DNA of 64,000 nucleotides from positions 992,001 through 1,056,000 of the forward strand of contig NZ_CP062229.1 in assembly GCF_024707545.1 (NCBI RefSeq). Direction: 5' to 3'. Made by a program: the position numbers and the translations under genes. The notes under the pieces are model-generated. The model was not told the origin of the DNA. It searched no databases and saw nothing but the letters and a program-made list of their open reading frames with translations. This DNA is from Mesorhizobium onobrychidis (GTDB lineage Bacteria > Pseudomonadota > Alphaproteobacteria > Rhizobiales > Rhizobiaceae). Of the stretch, positions 35,893 through 45,065 are shown piece by piece; positions within the stretch are counted from its first letter, which is position 1, and each line of letters starts with the position of its first letter.

Positions 35893-37410
35893 GTGCCGAC
35901 GTCCGCCCCTCTCATCGAAATGCGCGGCATCTCCAAGAGCTTCGGCGCCGTCATGGCGAATGAAGCCGTCGATCTCAGCGTTGCGCCGGGCGAGATTCTC
36001 GGGTTGCTGGGTGAAAACGGTGCCGGCAAGACGACGCTGATGAACGTGCTGTTCGGCGCCTATGCGCCGGACGCCGGTGAGATCCTGGTTCAGGGCCGGC
36101 CGGTGACGATCAACAGCTCGGCCGATGCGCTTGCCGTCGGCATCGGCATGGTGCACCAGCATTTCCATCTCGCACCCCGGCTTTCGGTGCTGGAAAATCT
36201 GCTGATCGGCATCCCCGGAAAGTCAGGCCGGATCGACCGCGCCGGTGGGCTGGCGCGGCTAAACGAGATCGGCCGGCAGCATGGGCTCACGCTTGATCCG
36301 GACCTTCCCGTCACGGCGCTGTCGATCGGCGAGCAGCAGCGGCTCGAAATCGTCAAGGCGCTGTTTCGCGGTGCAAGGCTGCTGATCCTCGACGAGCCGA
36401 CGGCGGTGCTTGCGCCGACAGAGGTCGACGGGCTGTTTTCGGCACTGCGGTCGATGGCGGCCCAGGGCCTCGGCATCATCTTCATCTCGCACAAACTCAA
36501 CGAGGTCAGGGCGCTGACCCATCGCTGCGTGGTGCTGCGGCATGGCCGCGTGACCGGGCGCGTCGATGCCCCCGCCAGCACGACGTCGTCGGAAATGGCG
36601 CGGCTGATGTGCGGCCACGAGATCGTCCCGCCGGCCAGGGGACCATCGACGCCGGGTGAGGCGGTGCTGACCCTTGATGGCATCTCGACCTCGCGCCATT
36701 CCGGCATGGCGCTGCGCGACGTGTCGCTCTCTGTGCGTGCAGGCGAGATCCTCGGCATTGCCGGTGTCTCGGGCAATGGCCAGCGGGCGGTGGCCGAGGT
36801 GATCTCCGGCGTTCGCGCGCCCGATGCCGGCCGGGTGACGATAGCCGGCAAAATGGTCTCGCGGTTCTCGCCGCGCGAGGTGCAGGCGCTCGGTCTCGGG
36901 CGCATCCCGGAAGACCGGATGACGACGGGACTGGTCACCAACCTGCCGCTTGCCGATTCGATGGTGCTGCCGCGCATCGGCACGGGGGCGTTCAGCCGCA
37001 ACGGTCTGCTCAGGCCGGACGCGATCCGCGCCTTCGCCGAGGCACAGATCAAGGCCTACGACATACGCTGCCCCGGGCCGATGACGCGGGCCGGAGCGCT
37101 GTCCGGCGGCAATCTGCAAAAAGCGCTGCTGGCGCGCGAGCTCGCCTTCAACCCAAAGGTGCTGATCGTGTCGCAGCCGACGCGCGGTCTCGATATCGGT
37201 GCGGCGCGCTTCATCCACGAGAAGTTCCTCGACATGCGTGCCAAGGGCTGCGGCATCATCGTCATCGGCGAGGACCTCGAAGAGCTGCTCATGATCTGCG
37301 ACCGTATTGCGGTGATGTATGAGGGACGCATCGTCGGTACGCTCGACAGCGCCGATGCCACCATCGCGCGGCTCGGCCTGATGATGACCGGGGCGGAGGG
37401 CCATAGTTGA
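35893..37410 (+). CDS. BMP/nucleoside-type ABC importer ATPase (two-domain)
   Basis: A 505-residue ATPase with two nucleotide-binding domains. Domain 1: LLGENGAGKTTLMN, HQHFHL, TALSIGEQQRLEIVKAL, LILDEPTAVL. Domain 2: degenerate Walker A GVSGNGQRAVAE, signature LSGGNLQKALLARELA, and VSQPTRGLDIGAA. This matches the NupO/YufO type that pairs with BMP proteins. Start is GTG at 35893 with AGGAG five bases upstream. Its stop overlaps the next start (TGATG at 37408-37412). Confidence 0.93.
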   Translation: MPTSAPLIEMRGISKSFGAVMANEAVDLSVAPGEILGLLGENGAGKTTLMNVLFGAYAPDAGEILVQGRPVTINSSADALAVGIGMVHQHFHLAPRLSVLENLLIGIPGKSGRIDRAGGLARLNEIGRQHGLTLDPDLPVTALSIGEQQRLEIVKALFRGARLLILDEPTAVLAPTEVDGLFSALRSMAAQGLGIIFISHKLNEVRALTHRCVVLRHGRVTGRVDAPASTTSSEMARLMCGHEIVPPARGPSTPGEAVLTLDGISTSRHSGMALRDVSLSVRAGEILGIAGVSGNGQRAVAEVISGVRAPDAGRVTIAGKMVSRFSPREVQALGLGRIPEDRMTTGLVTNLPLADSMVLPRIGTGAFSRNGLLRPDAIRAFAEAQIKAYDIRCPGPMTRAGALSGGNLQKALLARELAFNPKVLIVSQPTRGLDIGAARFIHEKFLDMRAKGCGIIVIGEDLEELLMICDRIAVMYEGRIVGTLDSADATIARLGLMMTGAEGHS

Positions 37411-38465
37411 TGTTCCGTCTCGAAGCCCGCACCAGCACGCCTGCCTGGTTCAATCTGGCTTTGCCGCTGCTGGCGATCGGGGCGACGCTGGTGCTGTGCA
37501 GCGGTCTCATTGCACTGGCCGGCGCCGGCGTGATCGAGGCCTATGGCGTGATGTTTTCGGCGTCGCTCGGCGACAGCTACGCCATCACCGAAACGCTGGT
37601 GCGCGCAACACCGATGATCTTCACCGGGCTTGCCGTCGCCGTTGCTTTCCGCGCCAAATTCTGGAATATCGGCGCCGAAGGGCAGTTGCTTGCCGGTGCG
37701 GTGGCGAGCTGCGCCGTCGGCGCCATCCCGATGCCGGGGCCGCTCGCCATGCTTCTGATGACGGTGGCGGGCGCTGCCGCCGGTGCGGCAGTCGCCCTTA
37801 TCCCCGCTACACTGCGTGTAAGATTCAAGGTCGACGACGTGGTCAGCTCGCTGCTGCTCAACTCGGTCATCTTCTACGCCCTGATGGCGCTGATCGAAGG
37901 TCCGTGGAAAGACAGTTTCAGCGGCTATCCGATCTCGCCGCCGATCTTGGACTCAGCGAACTTCCCGGTGCTGCTTGAAGGCACGCGGCTGCATCTCGGC
38001 GTCGTGGCGGCTTTCCTTGCCGCGCCGGTCATCTGGTTCCTGATTGCGCGCACGACGCTCGGCTTCAGGATCAGGGTCATCGGCGAGAATCCCGAGGCCG
38101 CGCGCTATGGCGGCATTCATGTCGAGCGGGTGCTGATCTCGACGGCGCTGCTGTCCGGCGCGCTCGCCGGCCTCGCCGGCGTCGGCGAGGTCGGCGGCGT
38201 GCATTTCCAGGTGATGAGCGACATCTCGCCGGGCTATGGCTATTCCGGCATCGTCGTTGCCATGCTGGCGAGGCTCAATCCGCTCGGCGTGGTGCCGGCG
38301 GCGCTCTTCCTCGCCGCCGTCATGACCGGCGCCGAGGCGATGTCGCGGGCGACCGGCGTTCCGGCCTTCCTCAGCGACGTCATCCAGGGAACCGCGCTGC
38401 TCGCCATGCTGGTGGCGCTGCTGTTCACCGCTTACCGCGTCCGCCGCGTCGGAGCCGCACGATGA
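37410..38465 (+). CDS. BMP/nucleoside-type ABC importer permease 1
   Basis: A 351-residue polytopic membrane protein of the BPD_transp_2 family (NupP/YufP type). Typical segments are FRAKFWNIGAEGQLLAGA, VRFKVDDVVSSLLLN and IRVIGENPEAARYGGI. The ATG overlaps the ATPase stop. Forms a heterodimeric channel with the product of 38462-39406. Confidence 0.93.
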   Translation: MFRLEARTSTPAWFNLALPLLAIGATLVLCSGLIALAGAGVIEAYGVMFSASLGDSYAITETLVRATPMIFTGLAVAVAFRAKFWNIGAEGQLLAGAVASCAVGAIPMPGPLAMLLMTVAGAAAGAAVALIPATLRVRFKVDDVVSSLLLNSVIFYALMALIEGPWKDSFSGYPISPPILDSANFPVLLEGTRLHLGVVAAFLAAPVIWFLIARTTLGFRIRVIGENPEAARYGGIHVERVLISTALLSGALAGLAGVGEVGGVHFQVMSDISPGYGYSGIVVAMLARLNPLGVVPAALFLAAVMTGAEAMSRATGVPAFLSDVIQGTALLAMLVALLFTAYRVRRVGAAR

Positions 38466-39406
38466 GCGTGGTGCTCGAACAGATTTTTCAGGTCGGCTTC
38501 CTCGCCGCCATCATCCGGATTGCCACGCCGCTGGCTTTCGCAACGCTGGGCGAGATGTTCTCCGAGCGGGCCGGCGTGCTCAATCTCGGCATCGAAGGCA
38601 TCATGCTGTTGTCGGCGATGACCGGCTTCACTGCGACCAGCCTCAGCGGCAGCCTGTGGCTCGGCGTGCTTGCGGCGGTGCTGACCGGTGCGCTGATGGG
38701 TGCCCTGCATGCGCTGTTCACGGTGGCGCTCGGCCTCAGCCAGCACGTCTGCGGCATCGGCGTGACGCTGTTCTCGTCGGGCCTCGCCTATTTCCTCTAC
38801 CGGCTGATCTTCGGCCAGCAATCGGTGCCGCCCAGCATCAAGAGTTTCGAAACGCTGCCGATCCCTGTTCTCTCCGACATCCCGGTGCTTGGGCCGGCGG
38901 TGTTCAACCAATTTTCGCTGGTCTACATGGCGATGGCAGCCGTCCCCCTGGCCGCCTTCGTGCTCTACCGCACACCATGGGGCTTGTCGGTGCGCATGGT
39001 CGGCGAAAATCCGCGCGCCGCCGATTCAGCCGGCATCAGCGTCATCGCCACGCGCTTCCAGGCGGTGATTCTCGGCGGTGCCCTGATGGGACTGGCCGGG
39101 GCTTTCCTGTCGATGGTGCAGTTCAACGCCTTCACCTTCGGCCTTGTCTCCGGGCGTGGCTGGGTGGCGATCGCGCTGGTTGTCTTCGGCCGCTGGGATC
39201 CCTGGCGTTCGGCAGGGGCCGCCCTGCTGTTCGCCTTCGTCGATGCCTTGCAGTTGCGCATGCAGGCGAGCGGGCTCGGCCACATTCCCTATGAGGCGTT
39301 CCTGATGCTGCCCTTCATCTTCACCATCGTCGCCATGGCGGTAATGTCGCGCAATGCCGTCGCGCCTTCGGCGCTGCTCAAGCCGTTCCGCCGGGAAGAA
39401 CGGTAA
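38462..39406 (+). CDS. BMP/nucleoside-type ABC importer permease 2
   Basis: A 314-residue BPD_transp_2 permease (NupQ/YufQ type) with TPLAFATLGEMFSERAGVLNLGIEGIML, the counterpart of the family motif, and VRMVGENPRAADSAGI. The ATG overlaps the previous stop (ATGA). It ends the plus-strand operon that starts with the GntR gene and is convergent with an SDR gene 14 bp away. Confidence 0.93.
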   Translation: MSVVLEQIFQVGFLAAIIRIATPLAFATLGEMFSERAGVLNLGIEGIMLLSAMTGFTATSLSGSLWLGVLAAVLTGALMGALHALFTVALGLSQHVCGIGVTLFSSGLAYFLYRLIFGQQSVPPSIKSFETLPIPVLSDIPVLGPAVFNQFSLVYMAMAAVPLAAFVLYRTPWGLSVRMVGENPRAADSAGISVIATRFQAVILGGALMGLAGAFLSMVQFNAFTFGLVSGRGWVAIALVVFGRWDPWRSAGAALLFAFVDALQLRMQASGLGHIPYEAFLMLPFIFTIVAMAVMSRNAVAPSALLKPFRREER

Positions 39407-39420
39407 CGGCGCTCCGCCTT

Positions 39421-40188
39421 TCACATCGCGGTAAAGCCGTTGTCGACGAACAGATGGGCGCCGTTGACGAAGCTGGATTCGTCGCTGGCCAGGAACAGGG
39501 CTGCCTTCGCCACCTCTTCCGGCTCGCCGATCCGCCCTTGCTGCGCGGCCATTGCCGCGTCGGAGACATCGACACCGAGCCTGCCGAGATCGGCCACCTC
39601 GCGCAGGCCATGCGGTGTCCTGATGAAGCCGGGGCAGACCGCATTGCAGCGGATGTTGCGGTCGCGGAACTCGACCGCGATGGCGCGCGCGAACATGTGG
39701 CAGGCGCCCTTGGTGGTGTCGTAAAGCACCTCCATCGGCGTCGCCGCCACCGCCGAGATCGACGAGGTGCAGACGATGGAACCACCGCCGGCGGCGATCA
39801 TGCCGGGCAGCACGGCGCGCGTCATCAGGAACATCGAGCGCACGTTGACGGCATGCAGCCAGTCCCACTCCTGCAGCGTGGTCTCCAAGAAGGGTTTGAT
39901 GACAATGGTGCCGGCATGATTGAACAGCGTGGTGACCGGGCCGAATTTTTCCGTCACGCCCTTAACTGCGGCCTCGACCTGCGCCTCGTCCGATACGTCG
40001 GCCACCCAGTGCTCGGCGACATGGCCGCGTTCCCTGATTCCTGCAGCGGTGGCGGCGGCCGCCTCGCCGTTGCGGTCGATGATCGCCACCTTGGCGCCTT
40101 CCGCCGCGAAAAGCTCCGAGGCCGCACCGCCCATTCCCGATGCGCCGCCTGAGACGATGGCGATCTTGCCAGCCAGCCTTGTGCCCAT
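39421..40188 (-). CDS. short-chain dehydrogenase/reductase at the end of the island
   Basis: A 255-residue classical [18 protein letters not shown] (cofactor, with Gly-Met-Gly for Gly-Ile-Gly), FNHAGT for NNAG, catalytic Ser in CTSSISA, YDTTKGA, and a FabG-like C-terminus ([15 protein letters not shown]). GGGAG lies eight bases before the ATG. It may belong functionally to the amine island, since it is convergent with that operon, but it has its own promoter. Confidence 0.88.
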   Translation of the reverse strand: MGTRLAGKIAIVSGGASGMGGAASELFAAEGAKVAIIDRNGEAAAATAAGIRERGHVAEHWVADVSDEAQVEAAVKGVTEKFGPVTTLFNHAGTIVIKPFLETTLQEWDWLHAVNVRSMFLMTRAVLPGMIAAGGGSIVCTSSISAVAATPMEVLYDTTKGACHMFARAIAVEFRDRNIRCNAVCPGFIRTPHGLREVADLGRLGVDVSDAAMAAQQGRIGEPEEVAKAALFLASDESSFVNGAHLFVDNGFTAM

Positions 40189-40376
40189 GGGTTTCTCCCT
40201 GCGCTACTTGTTGTGAGGTCGCGGCCTCCGCTCGAGCAGCAATGCTATTCCTTATGGATCGGCTGGCCAAGCTGTGCCTTGCCGACGACCGGGCGTAAGC
40301 AGATCTCGCGTTCCCCAGCCGATGGCGGTCGCCTGAGTCACCAGGACGAGAGCGAGGAGGAGCAGCACCTCCAAAT

Positions 40377-42596
40377 TCAGGCGTTGAGCGCCTCCAGCAC
40401 ACGCGCCGGCAGGAACGGATAGTGCCGCAGCCGCACGCCGCCGGTGAGCCGCGCCACCGCGTTGGCAATCGCGGGACCGATCGGCGGCAGGCCGACCTGA
40501 CCGATGCCCCCGATCGGATTCTCGGGCGTTGGAATCACGGTGACCTTGATATCGGGCGCCTCGGACATGCGTATCACCCGATAGGTGTCGAAGTTCGATT
40601 CCTGCACCTCGCCATTGACGATGTTGATCTGCTCGAACAACGCATGGCTGGCACCGCCTGTGATCCCGGTAATCATAAGCGCTTCGATGTTGCGCGGCTG
40701 TACCGCTATCCCCGGGTCGACAGCGCACCACACGGTGTGCACGCGGATCTCGCCGGTTTCCCGGTCAAGCGAGACCTCGGCGATCTCAGCGCAATGGGAG
40801 CCAAAGGCATCGGAATAGGCGACGCCCAGCGCCCGCCCGTTGCGTTGGCGGTCCCATTCCGCCATCTGGGCGACGGTCTCGACGACCTTGCGCGCCCGCG
40901 GCTGGTCCTTCAGGAGCTCCAGCCGAAGCGCCACAGGATCGACCCCCTTGGCGGTGGCGATTTCGTCGACGACACATTCGATGCCGAACCTGGTATAGCC
41001 AACCCCGACCGCGAACCAGAAGCCTATGTCCAAGCCGTTATCCTGGCGGATATACTCGATCTGATGCGCAGGGACGGCATAGTTGAAATGCGCACCCTCG
41101 GTCACCACACTGTCGTGGCCCCCTTCGCTCTCGAACAGCTGCGGCATCGTGCGGGCGAAAATCGAATCCGCCACGATACGGTGCCGCCACCCGACGATGT
41201 TGCCGTCGGCATCGAGCCCGACCTGCACATGTTGCGCCTCGAGCGGTCGGTACTTGCCATGCTGGACGTCGTCTTCGCGGCTCCAGATGACCTTGACCGG
41301 GCGGCCTTGCACCGCCTTGGCGAGCGACACTGCATCGATGATGAAGTCGGCCTCGGCTTTGCGACCAAAGCCGCCGCCGAGCAGGGTGGTGTTCACCTTG
41401 ACCTTGTCAGGGGTGGTGCCGGCCACCTCCGCGGCAAAGCCCTGGGTGCCTGTTGGGCCTTGCGTCGGCGCCCAGACTTCAACCGTATCGCCCATCACGA
41501 GCGCCGTGGCGTTCATCGGCTCCATGGTTGCATGGTGAACATGGTCGCTCATGTAATCGACCTCGATGACCGTTGCGGCCTTTGAGATCGCGGCCTGTGC
41601 GTCAGCTTCCGTGGCAGCGCTGACGCCGGTTTGGGCGAGGTCGCGGCCAACGCTGCGATACGCTTCCAACAGACGGTCGCTGTTATAGTTGCGGATCCGC
41701 GATGACGTGGTCCATGTAACGTCGAGCAGATCCTTGGCCTGCCTCGTCGCCTCGACCGTTTCGCCGATGATGCCGACGCCGTAGGGCAGCGGAACGATGT
41801 GCGTGATGCCCGGCACGGTCCTGGCTTCGGCATCGTTGATGGTTTCTGGCTGCTCACCCTGGACGGGCGCCCGCAGCACCGCTCCGTAGAGCATGTCCGG
41901 AAGCTGCACGTCGATGCCGAAGATCGCGGTGCCGTCGACCTTCGAGGATATGTCGACACGCGGTATCGTCAGCTTTCCGATATAGCGCCACTGATCGCTC
42001 GGCTTCAGATCGGCATCGGTCGCCTGCGGCAGCCGATCCGGAAGCGTGCCGGCCGCGGCGACCTCGCCGTAGTCGAGCGAGCGGCCCGACCGCGCGTGCA
42101 CGACCCGGTTTGGCTCGGTGGTGAGTTCGCTCACCGGAGCCTTGAGCATGGCGGCAGCACTCGCCAGGATGATCTTGCGGGTCTGGGCGCCGACCAGGCG
42201 CAACATATTGTAATAGCCCCGCGTGGATTCGCTGCCGCCAGTGAGCTGTACGCCGTAAAAGCCAGGGTTGCCGTATTTTTCCGCGTCGGACGGAGCCTGG
42301 ACGACGCGGACCTTGTGCCAATCGGCGTCCATGTCCTCGGCGATGAGCAGCGGCAGCGTTGTCATGATGCCCTGACCCATCTCGGACGCAGGTGACATGA
42401 TGGTAACGGTGCCGTCGGCGGCGATGGTCAGCCAGGCGTTTGGCCGGTAGCTGCCCTCGACCATCGGCGCAATGCTGGCGCCCGAGGCATCCTGGAGAAG
42501 GCCGCCGAACGCAACCGCGATGCCGGTGACGCCGACGGTGATGAGGAAGCTGCGCCGCGAGAGCGCTCTGGTATGAAGCTGCAATGTCTCGGTCAT
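40377..42596 (-). CDS. molybdenum hydroxylase large subunit (IorB/xanthine dehydrogenase family), Tat-exported
   Basis: A 739-residue molybdopterin-binding subunit. The N-terminus is a Tat signal (LSRRSFLITVGVTGIAVAFGG). Cofactor motifs include EMGQGIMTTLP, TGGSESTRGYY, QGPTGTQGF and LLGGGFGRKAEADF. The C-terminal segment reads GIGQVGLPPIGPAIANAV; at the site of the usual catalytic Glu this shows Gln, see findings. IorB-type enzymes hydroxylate N-heterocycles or oxidise aldehydes in the periplasm, passing electrons to cytochrome c. No FAD subunit or cytochrome gene is adjacent. The small subunit gene lies three bases upstream. Confidence 0.92.
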   Translation of the reverse strand: MTETLQLHTRALSRRSFLITVGVTGIAVAFGGLLQDASGASIAPMVEGSYRPNAWLTIAADGTVTIMSPASEMGQGIMTTLPLLIAEDMDADWHKVRVVQAPSDAEKYGNPGFYGVQLTGGSESTRGYYNMLRLVGAQTRKIILASAAAMLKAPVSELTTEPNRVVHARSGRSLDYGEVAAAGTLPDRLPQATDADLKPSDQWRYIGKLTIPRVDISSKVDGTAIFGIDVQLPDMLYGAVLRAPVQGEQPETINDAEARTVPGITHIVPLPYGVGIIGETVEATRQAKDLLDVTWTTSSRIRNYNSDRLLEAYRSVGRDLAQTGVSAATEADAQAAISKAATVIEVDYMSDHVHHATMEPMNATALVMGDTVEVWAPTQGPTGTQGFAAEVAGTTPDKVKVNTTLLGGGFGRKAEADFIIDAVSLAKAVQGRPVKVIWSREDDVQHGKYRPLEAQHVQVGLDADGNIVGWRHRIVADSIFARTMPQLFESEGGHDSVVTEGAHFNYAVPAHQIEYIRQDNGLDIGFWFAVGVGYTRFGIECVVDEIATAKGVDPVALRLELLKDQPRARKVVETVAQMAEWDRQRNGRALGVAYSDAFGSHCAEIAEVSLDRETGEIRVHTVWCAVDPGIAVQPRNIEALMITGITGGASHALFEQINIVNGEVQESNFDTYRVIRMSEAPDIKVTVIPTPENPIGGIGQVGLPPIGPAIANAVARLTGGVRLRHYPFLPARVLEALNA

Positions 42597-42599
42597 GGC

Positions 42600-43052
42600 T
42601 CAGGCCTCCCGTGCGGCGCGCTGAATGGCGCTGATGATTCGCACATAGGTCCCGCAGCGGCAGATGTTGCCGTCCATGTGTTCGACGATCTGCTCGCGGG
42701 TGGGGTTGGGGTTGCTCTTGAGGAGCGCCGCCGCCTGCATGATCTGCCCGGACTGGCAATAGCCGCATTGCGGCACCTGCTCGGTAATCCAGGCCTGCTG
42801 CAGCGGATGGCTGGCATCCGGCGACAGGCCTTCGATCGTCGTCACCTCCATTCCGGCCACGTCCTGAAGCATGGTCACGCAGGAGCGCGTCGGCTCGCCG
42901 TCGACGTGAACGGTGCAGGCGCCACATTGCGCGATGCCGCAGCCGAATTTGGTGCCGGTGAGCTTCAGATGCTCCCGTATCACCCACAAGAGCGGCGTAT
43001 CTGGCTCGGCGGCGAGATCCACCGCCCGCCCATTGATCGTGAACGCTGTCAT
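42600..43052 (-). CDS. 2Fe-2S subunit of molybdenum hydroxylase (IorA-like)
   Basis: A 150-residue protein with two iron-sulfur clusters: the plant-ferredoxin-type motif [18 protein letters not shown] (plus the later CVTM Cys) and the helical motif QCGYCQSGQ ... NICRCGTY. It transfers electrons from the molybdenum site and is probably co-exported with the Tat-tagged large subunit, since it has no signal of its own. I chose the ATG at 43052, where the ferredoxin fold begins (AFTINGRAV); an ATG at 43082 is in frame. Confidence 0.93.
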   Translation of the reverse strand: MTAFTINGRAVDLAAEPDTPLLWVIREHLKLTGTKFGCGIAQCGACTVHVDGEPTRSCVTMLQDVAGMEVTTIEGLSPDASHPLQQAWITEQVPQCGYCQSGQIMQAAALLKSNPNPTREQIVEHMDGNICRCGTYVRIISAIQRAAREA

Positions 43053-43117
43053 GACTCTTGTTCCCTTATCTGGCGCAATCATCTGGTATCATCCAGTGAT
43101 GATGGCGACTTTATCCG

Positions 43118-43158
43118 CGTTATCCATATAACTTTTCTCCGTTATCCACGGCGATAAC
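43118..43158. promoter_or_regulatory. Direct repeats (22-bp period) and small dyad, candidate AraC operator
   Basis: CGTTATCCA occurs at 43118-43126 and 43140-43148, exactly 22 bp apart. The second copy is also the left half of GTTATC-N6-GATAAC (43141-43158). Direct repeats about 21-22 bp apart are the usual layout for AraC-family sites. It lies in the 244-bp gap between the divergent iorA-like and araC-like genes. Confidence 0.5.
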
Positions 43159-43296
43159 ATCTAAATGTTTCAGAAATTCTGATTATTACTTCGCCGGTTG
43201 CCACATTGGCGGAGACGTTGTTATTAAATAACCAATTGAGAAAATCCGGTCTATGCTGTAAAGTCCGTATTATCTTCGCAATCGTCCGGAACGCCC

Positions 43297-44274
43297 ATGG
43301 ATCCGCTCTCAGATGTGCTGTCGCTGCTGAAGCCACGCAGTTATGTGTCCGCTGGCTTCGACGCGGGTGGAAACTGGTCGATCCAGTTCTCCGACCAGCA
43401 CGAACGCATCAAATGCTACGCTGTGGTTTCCGGCGGGTGCTGGCTTTCCGTAGAAGGCGTTGCCGACGCGGTGCGCCTGGAGAAGGAGGACTGCTTCGTG
43501 CTGCCGAGCGGGCGGCCTTTCCGCCTCGCAAGCGACATGACTTTGACCCCTGTCGAAGCGGGCACGATTTTTCCCCCCGCGCGCGCCGGCGGCGTCGTGA
43601 CGTATAATGGCGGCGGTGATTTCTTTCTTGTCGGTAGCCGCTTCGCCGTCAGCGGCAATCATGCCGGCATCCTGTTGGGGATGCTGCCGCCCATAGTCCA
43701 TATCCGGAAAGAAACCGATCAGGCGGCGCTGCGCTGGTCGGTGGAGCGGATGATGCAAGAACTGCACGAGCCGCAGCCGGGCGGTTTTCTGGTCGCGCAA
43801 CACCTCGCCCACATGATGTTGGTTCACGCCCTACGCCTGCACCTGGCGGAAGGGCTGGGAGGTGGCGTTGGATGGTTCTTCGCCCTGGCGGACAGACAGA
43901 TGGCTGCTGCGATCAACGCCATCCACGACGATCCGGCGCATCGCTGGACATTGCAGGAGCTGGCGCAGCGTGCCGGCATGTCGCGATCGACCTTTGCGCT
44001 GAAATTCAAAGAGATGGTTGGGACGTCACCGATGGAGTATCTGACGAACTGGCGAATGCTGCTGGCGGGGGACAGGCTGGCGAACTCCAGCGAGCCAATT
44101 TCCATTATTGCACTGTCGCTCGGCTACGAATCCGAAAGCGCCTTCAGCACGGCCTTCAAGAGGGTCATGAACTGTACACCGCGGCAATATGGCCGTGGCC
44201 GGAATGCCGCTTCCCCTTCAAATAGCGAGGGGGAAGCCGTCCGCTCCAGTCGGTTCGAATCCATCGCAGGTTGA
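43297..44274 (+). CDS. AraC-family transcriptional regulator
   Basis: A 325-residue regulator. The N-terminal 190 residues form a cupin-like sensing domain (SYVSAGFDAGGNWSIQF, LSVEGVADAVRLEKEDCFVLPSGRPF). The C-terminal double HTH is WTLQELAQRAGMSRSTFALKFKEMVG and PISIIALSLGYESESAFSTAFKRV. Proteins of this AraC_binding_1/cupin_6 type often activate neighbouring oxidoreductase genes. It is divergent from the iorAB-like pair and is their likely regulator. Confidence 0.9.
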   Translation: MDPLSDVLSLLKPRSYVSAGFDAGGNWSIQFSDQHERIKCYAVVSGGCWLSVEGVADAVRLEKEDCFVLPSGRPFRLASDMTLTPVEAGTIFPPARAGGVVTYNGGGDFFLVGSRFAVSGNHAGILLGMLPPIVHIRKETDQAALRWSVERMMQELHEPQPGGFLVAQHLAHMMLVHALRLHLAEGLGGGVGWFFALADRQMAAAINAIHDDPAHRWTLQELAQRAGMSRSTFALKFKEMVGTSPMEYLTNWRMLLAGDRLANSSEPISIIALSLGYESESAFSTAFKRVMNCTPRQYGRGRNAASPSNSEGEAVRSSRFESIAG

Positions 44275-44328
44275 TATGCGCGAGTGGCGGCGCTGCAAAG
44301 TCGATCCAGCCCGAGCCGAAGGGAATTC

Positions 44329-44649
44329 TCAGCCGCCGCTTAGCGCCCGCATCACATTCGGCAGCGCCGGCAGCGTCAACAAAACCGTGCCGGCAAGCCA
44401 GATAGACGAGACGACGACGCTTCTGGGCTGCGCCGACCAGCGCTCATAGAGCGCGGCCGGCACGCCGGCGAGCATGATGGTCATCGTCGACAGGATCAGC
44501 GCACTTGCCATGTAAACGATCTGGCTTAAGGGAGGCGCCCAAGCCGGATACCAGACCGGATAGAAGAGGAACACCATCAGCACCCAAGGCGAAAAGATAC
44601 CGTTGACGATGGCGACCGCCATGACAGGCACAAGAGCGTTTCTGTCCAT
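44329..44649 (-). CDS. small integral membrane protein of unknown function
   Basis: A 106-residue protein with about three hydrophobic segments (PVMAVAIVNGIFSPWVLMVFLFY, IVYMASALILSTMTIMLAGVPAALYE, VVVSSIWLAGTVLLTLPAL). I do not recognise the family. It starts at the ATG at 44649, four bases after the stop of the YggT-like gene, so they form an operon. Probably in the inner membrane. Confidence 0.7.
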   Translation of the reverse strand: MDRNALVPVMAVAIVNGIFSPWVLMVFLFYPVWYPAWAPPLSQIVYMASALILSTMTIMLAGVPAALYERWSAQPRSVVVSSIWLAGTVLLTLPALPNVMRALSGG

Positions 44650-44653
44650 TGCC

Positions 44654-44962
44654 TCACCCCCCCTGTGAAGCCATCGGCGCAATGCCGAAATTGATCAGCA
44701 AGACGAGATAGCCGATGCGCAAGGTCATAAGCCAGAGCACGCTGAAGACGATCACCACCGGCAGGGTCAGGATCGACGGCGTGACGGTCCGCACGATCCG
44801 CAGGAACGGGTCCGTGACGGTCTTGAAGAAGCGCCAGATGTAATTGTCCCAGCTTTCGGGCACGAAGAGGCCGAGCAGGAGACGCCCCATCAGCGTGTAC
44901 ATCACCGCGGCAAGGATGAAATTCGGTATGTGAAAATACCAGTAAGACCAGAAGTCGTTCAT
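44654..44962 (-). CDS. YggT-like small membrane protein
   Basis: A 102-residue membrane protein. The arrangement of an N-terminal hydrophobic helix, then SWDNYIWRFFKTVTDPFLRIVRTVTPSIL, then a second hydrophobic hairpin resembles the YggT family, whose members are tied to osmotic stress and envelope organisation. The match is by pattern only. It is downstream of the symporter gene, separated by a terminator hairpin. Confidence 0.65.
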   Translation of the reverse strand: MNDFWSYWYFHIPNFILAAVMYTLMGRLLLGLFVPESWDNYIWRFFKTVTDPFLRIVRTVTPSILTLPVVIVFSVLWLMTLRIGYLVLLINFGIAPMASQGG

Positions 44963-45016
44963 GGGGATTTTCCAAGGAGCGCGCCGCGTTATGCCAGCGG
45001 CGCCCCCGAAATGAAA

Positions 45017-45040
45017 GCGGGGTCCGTCGCCGGACCCCGC
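45017..45040 (-). terminator. Terminator hairpin after the symporter gene
   Basis: GCGGGGTCCG (45017-45026), loop TCGC, CGGACCCCGC (45031-45040): a perfect 10-bp GC-rich stem. On the minus strand it is followed by a T-rich stretch (TTTCATTTC), which fits intrinsic termination of the symporter message. Confidence 0.7.
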
Positions 45041-45065
45041 CTCGAGCGCCGATCGCTATGCCAGA

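Noticed and set aside
40252..40374. A 40-codon minus-strand frame with a hydrophobic start, directly after the molybdenum hydroxylase gene
   Set aside because: It would need a TTG start without a ribosome-binding site and stops soon after the hydrophobic part. It could be the stump of a cytochrome or accessory gene, but evidence is too thin.
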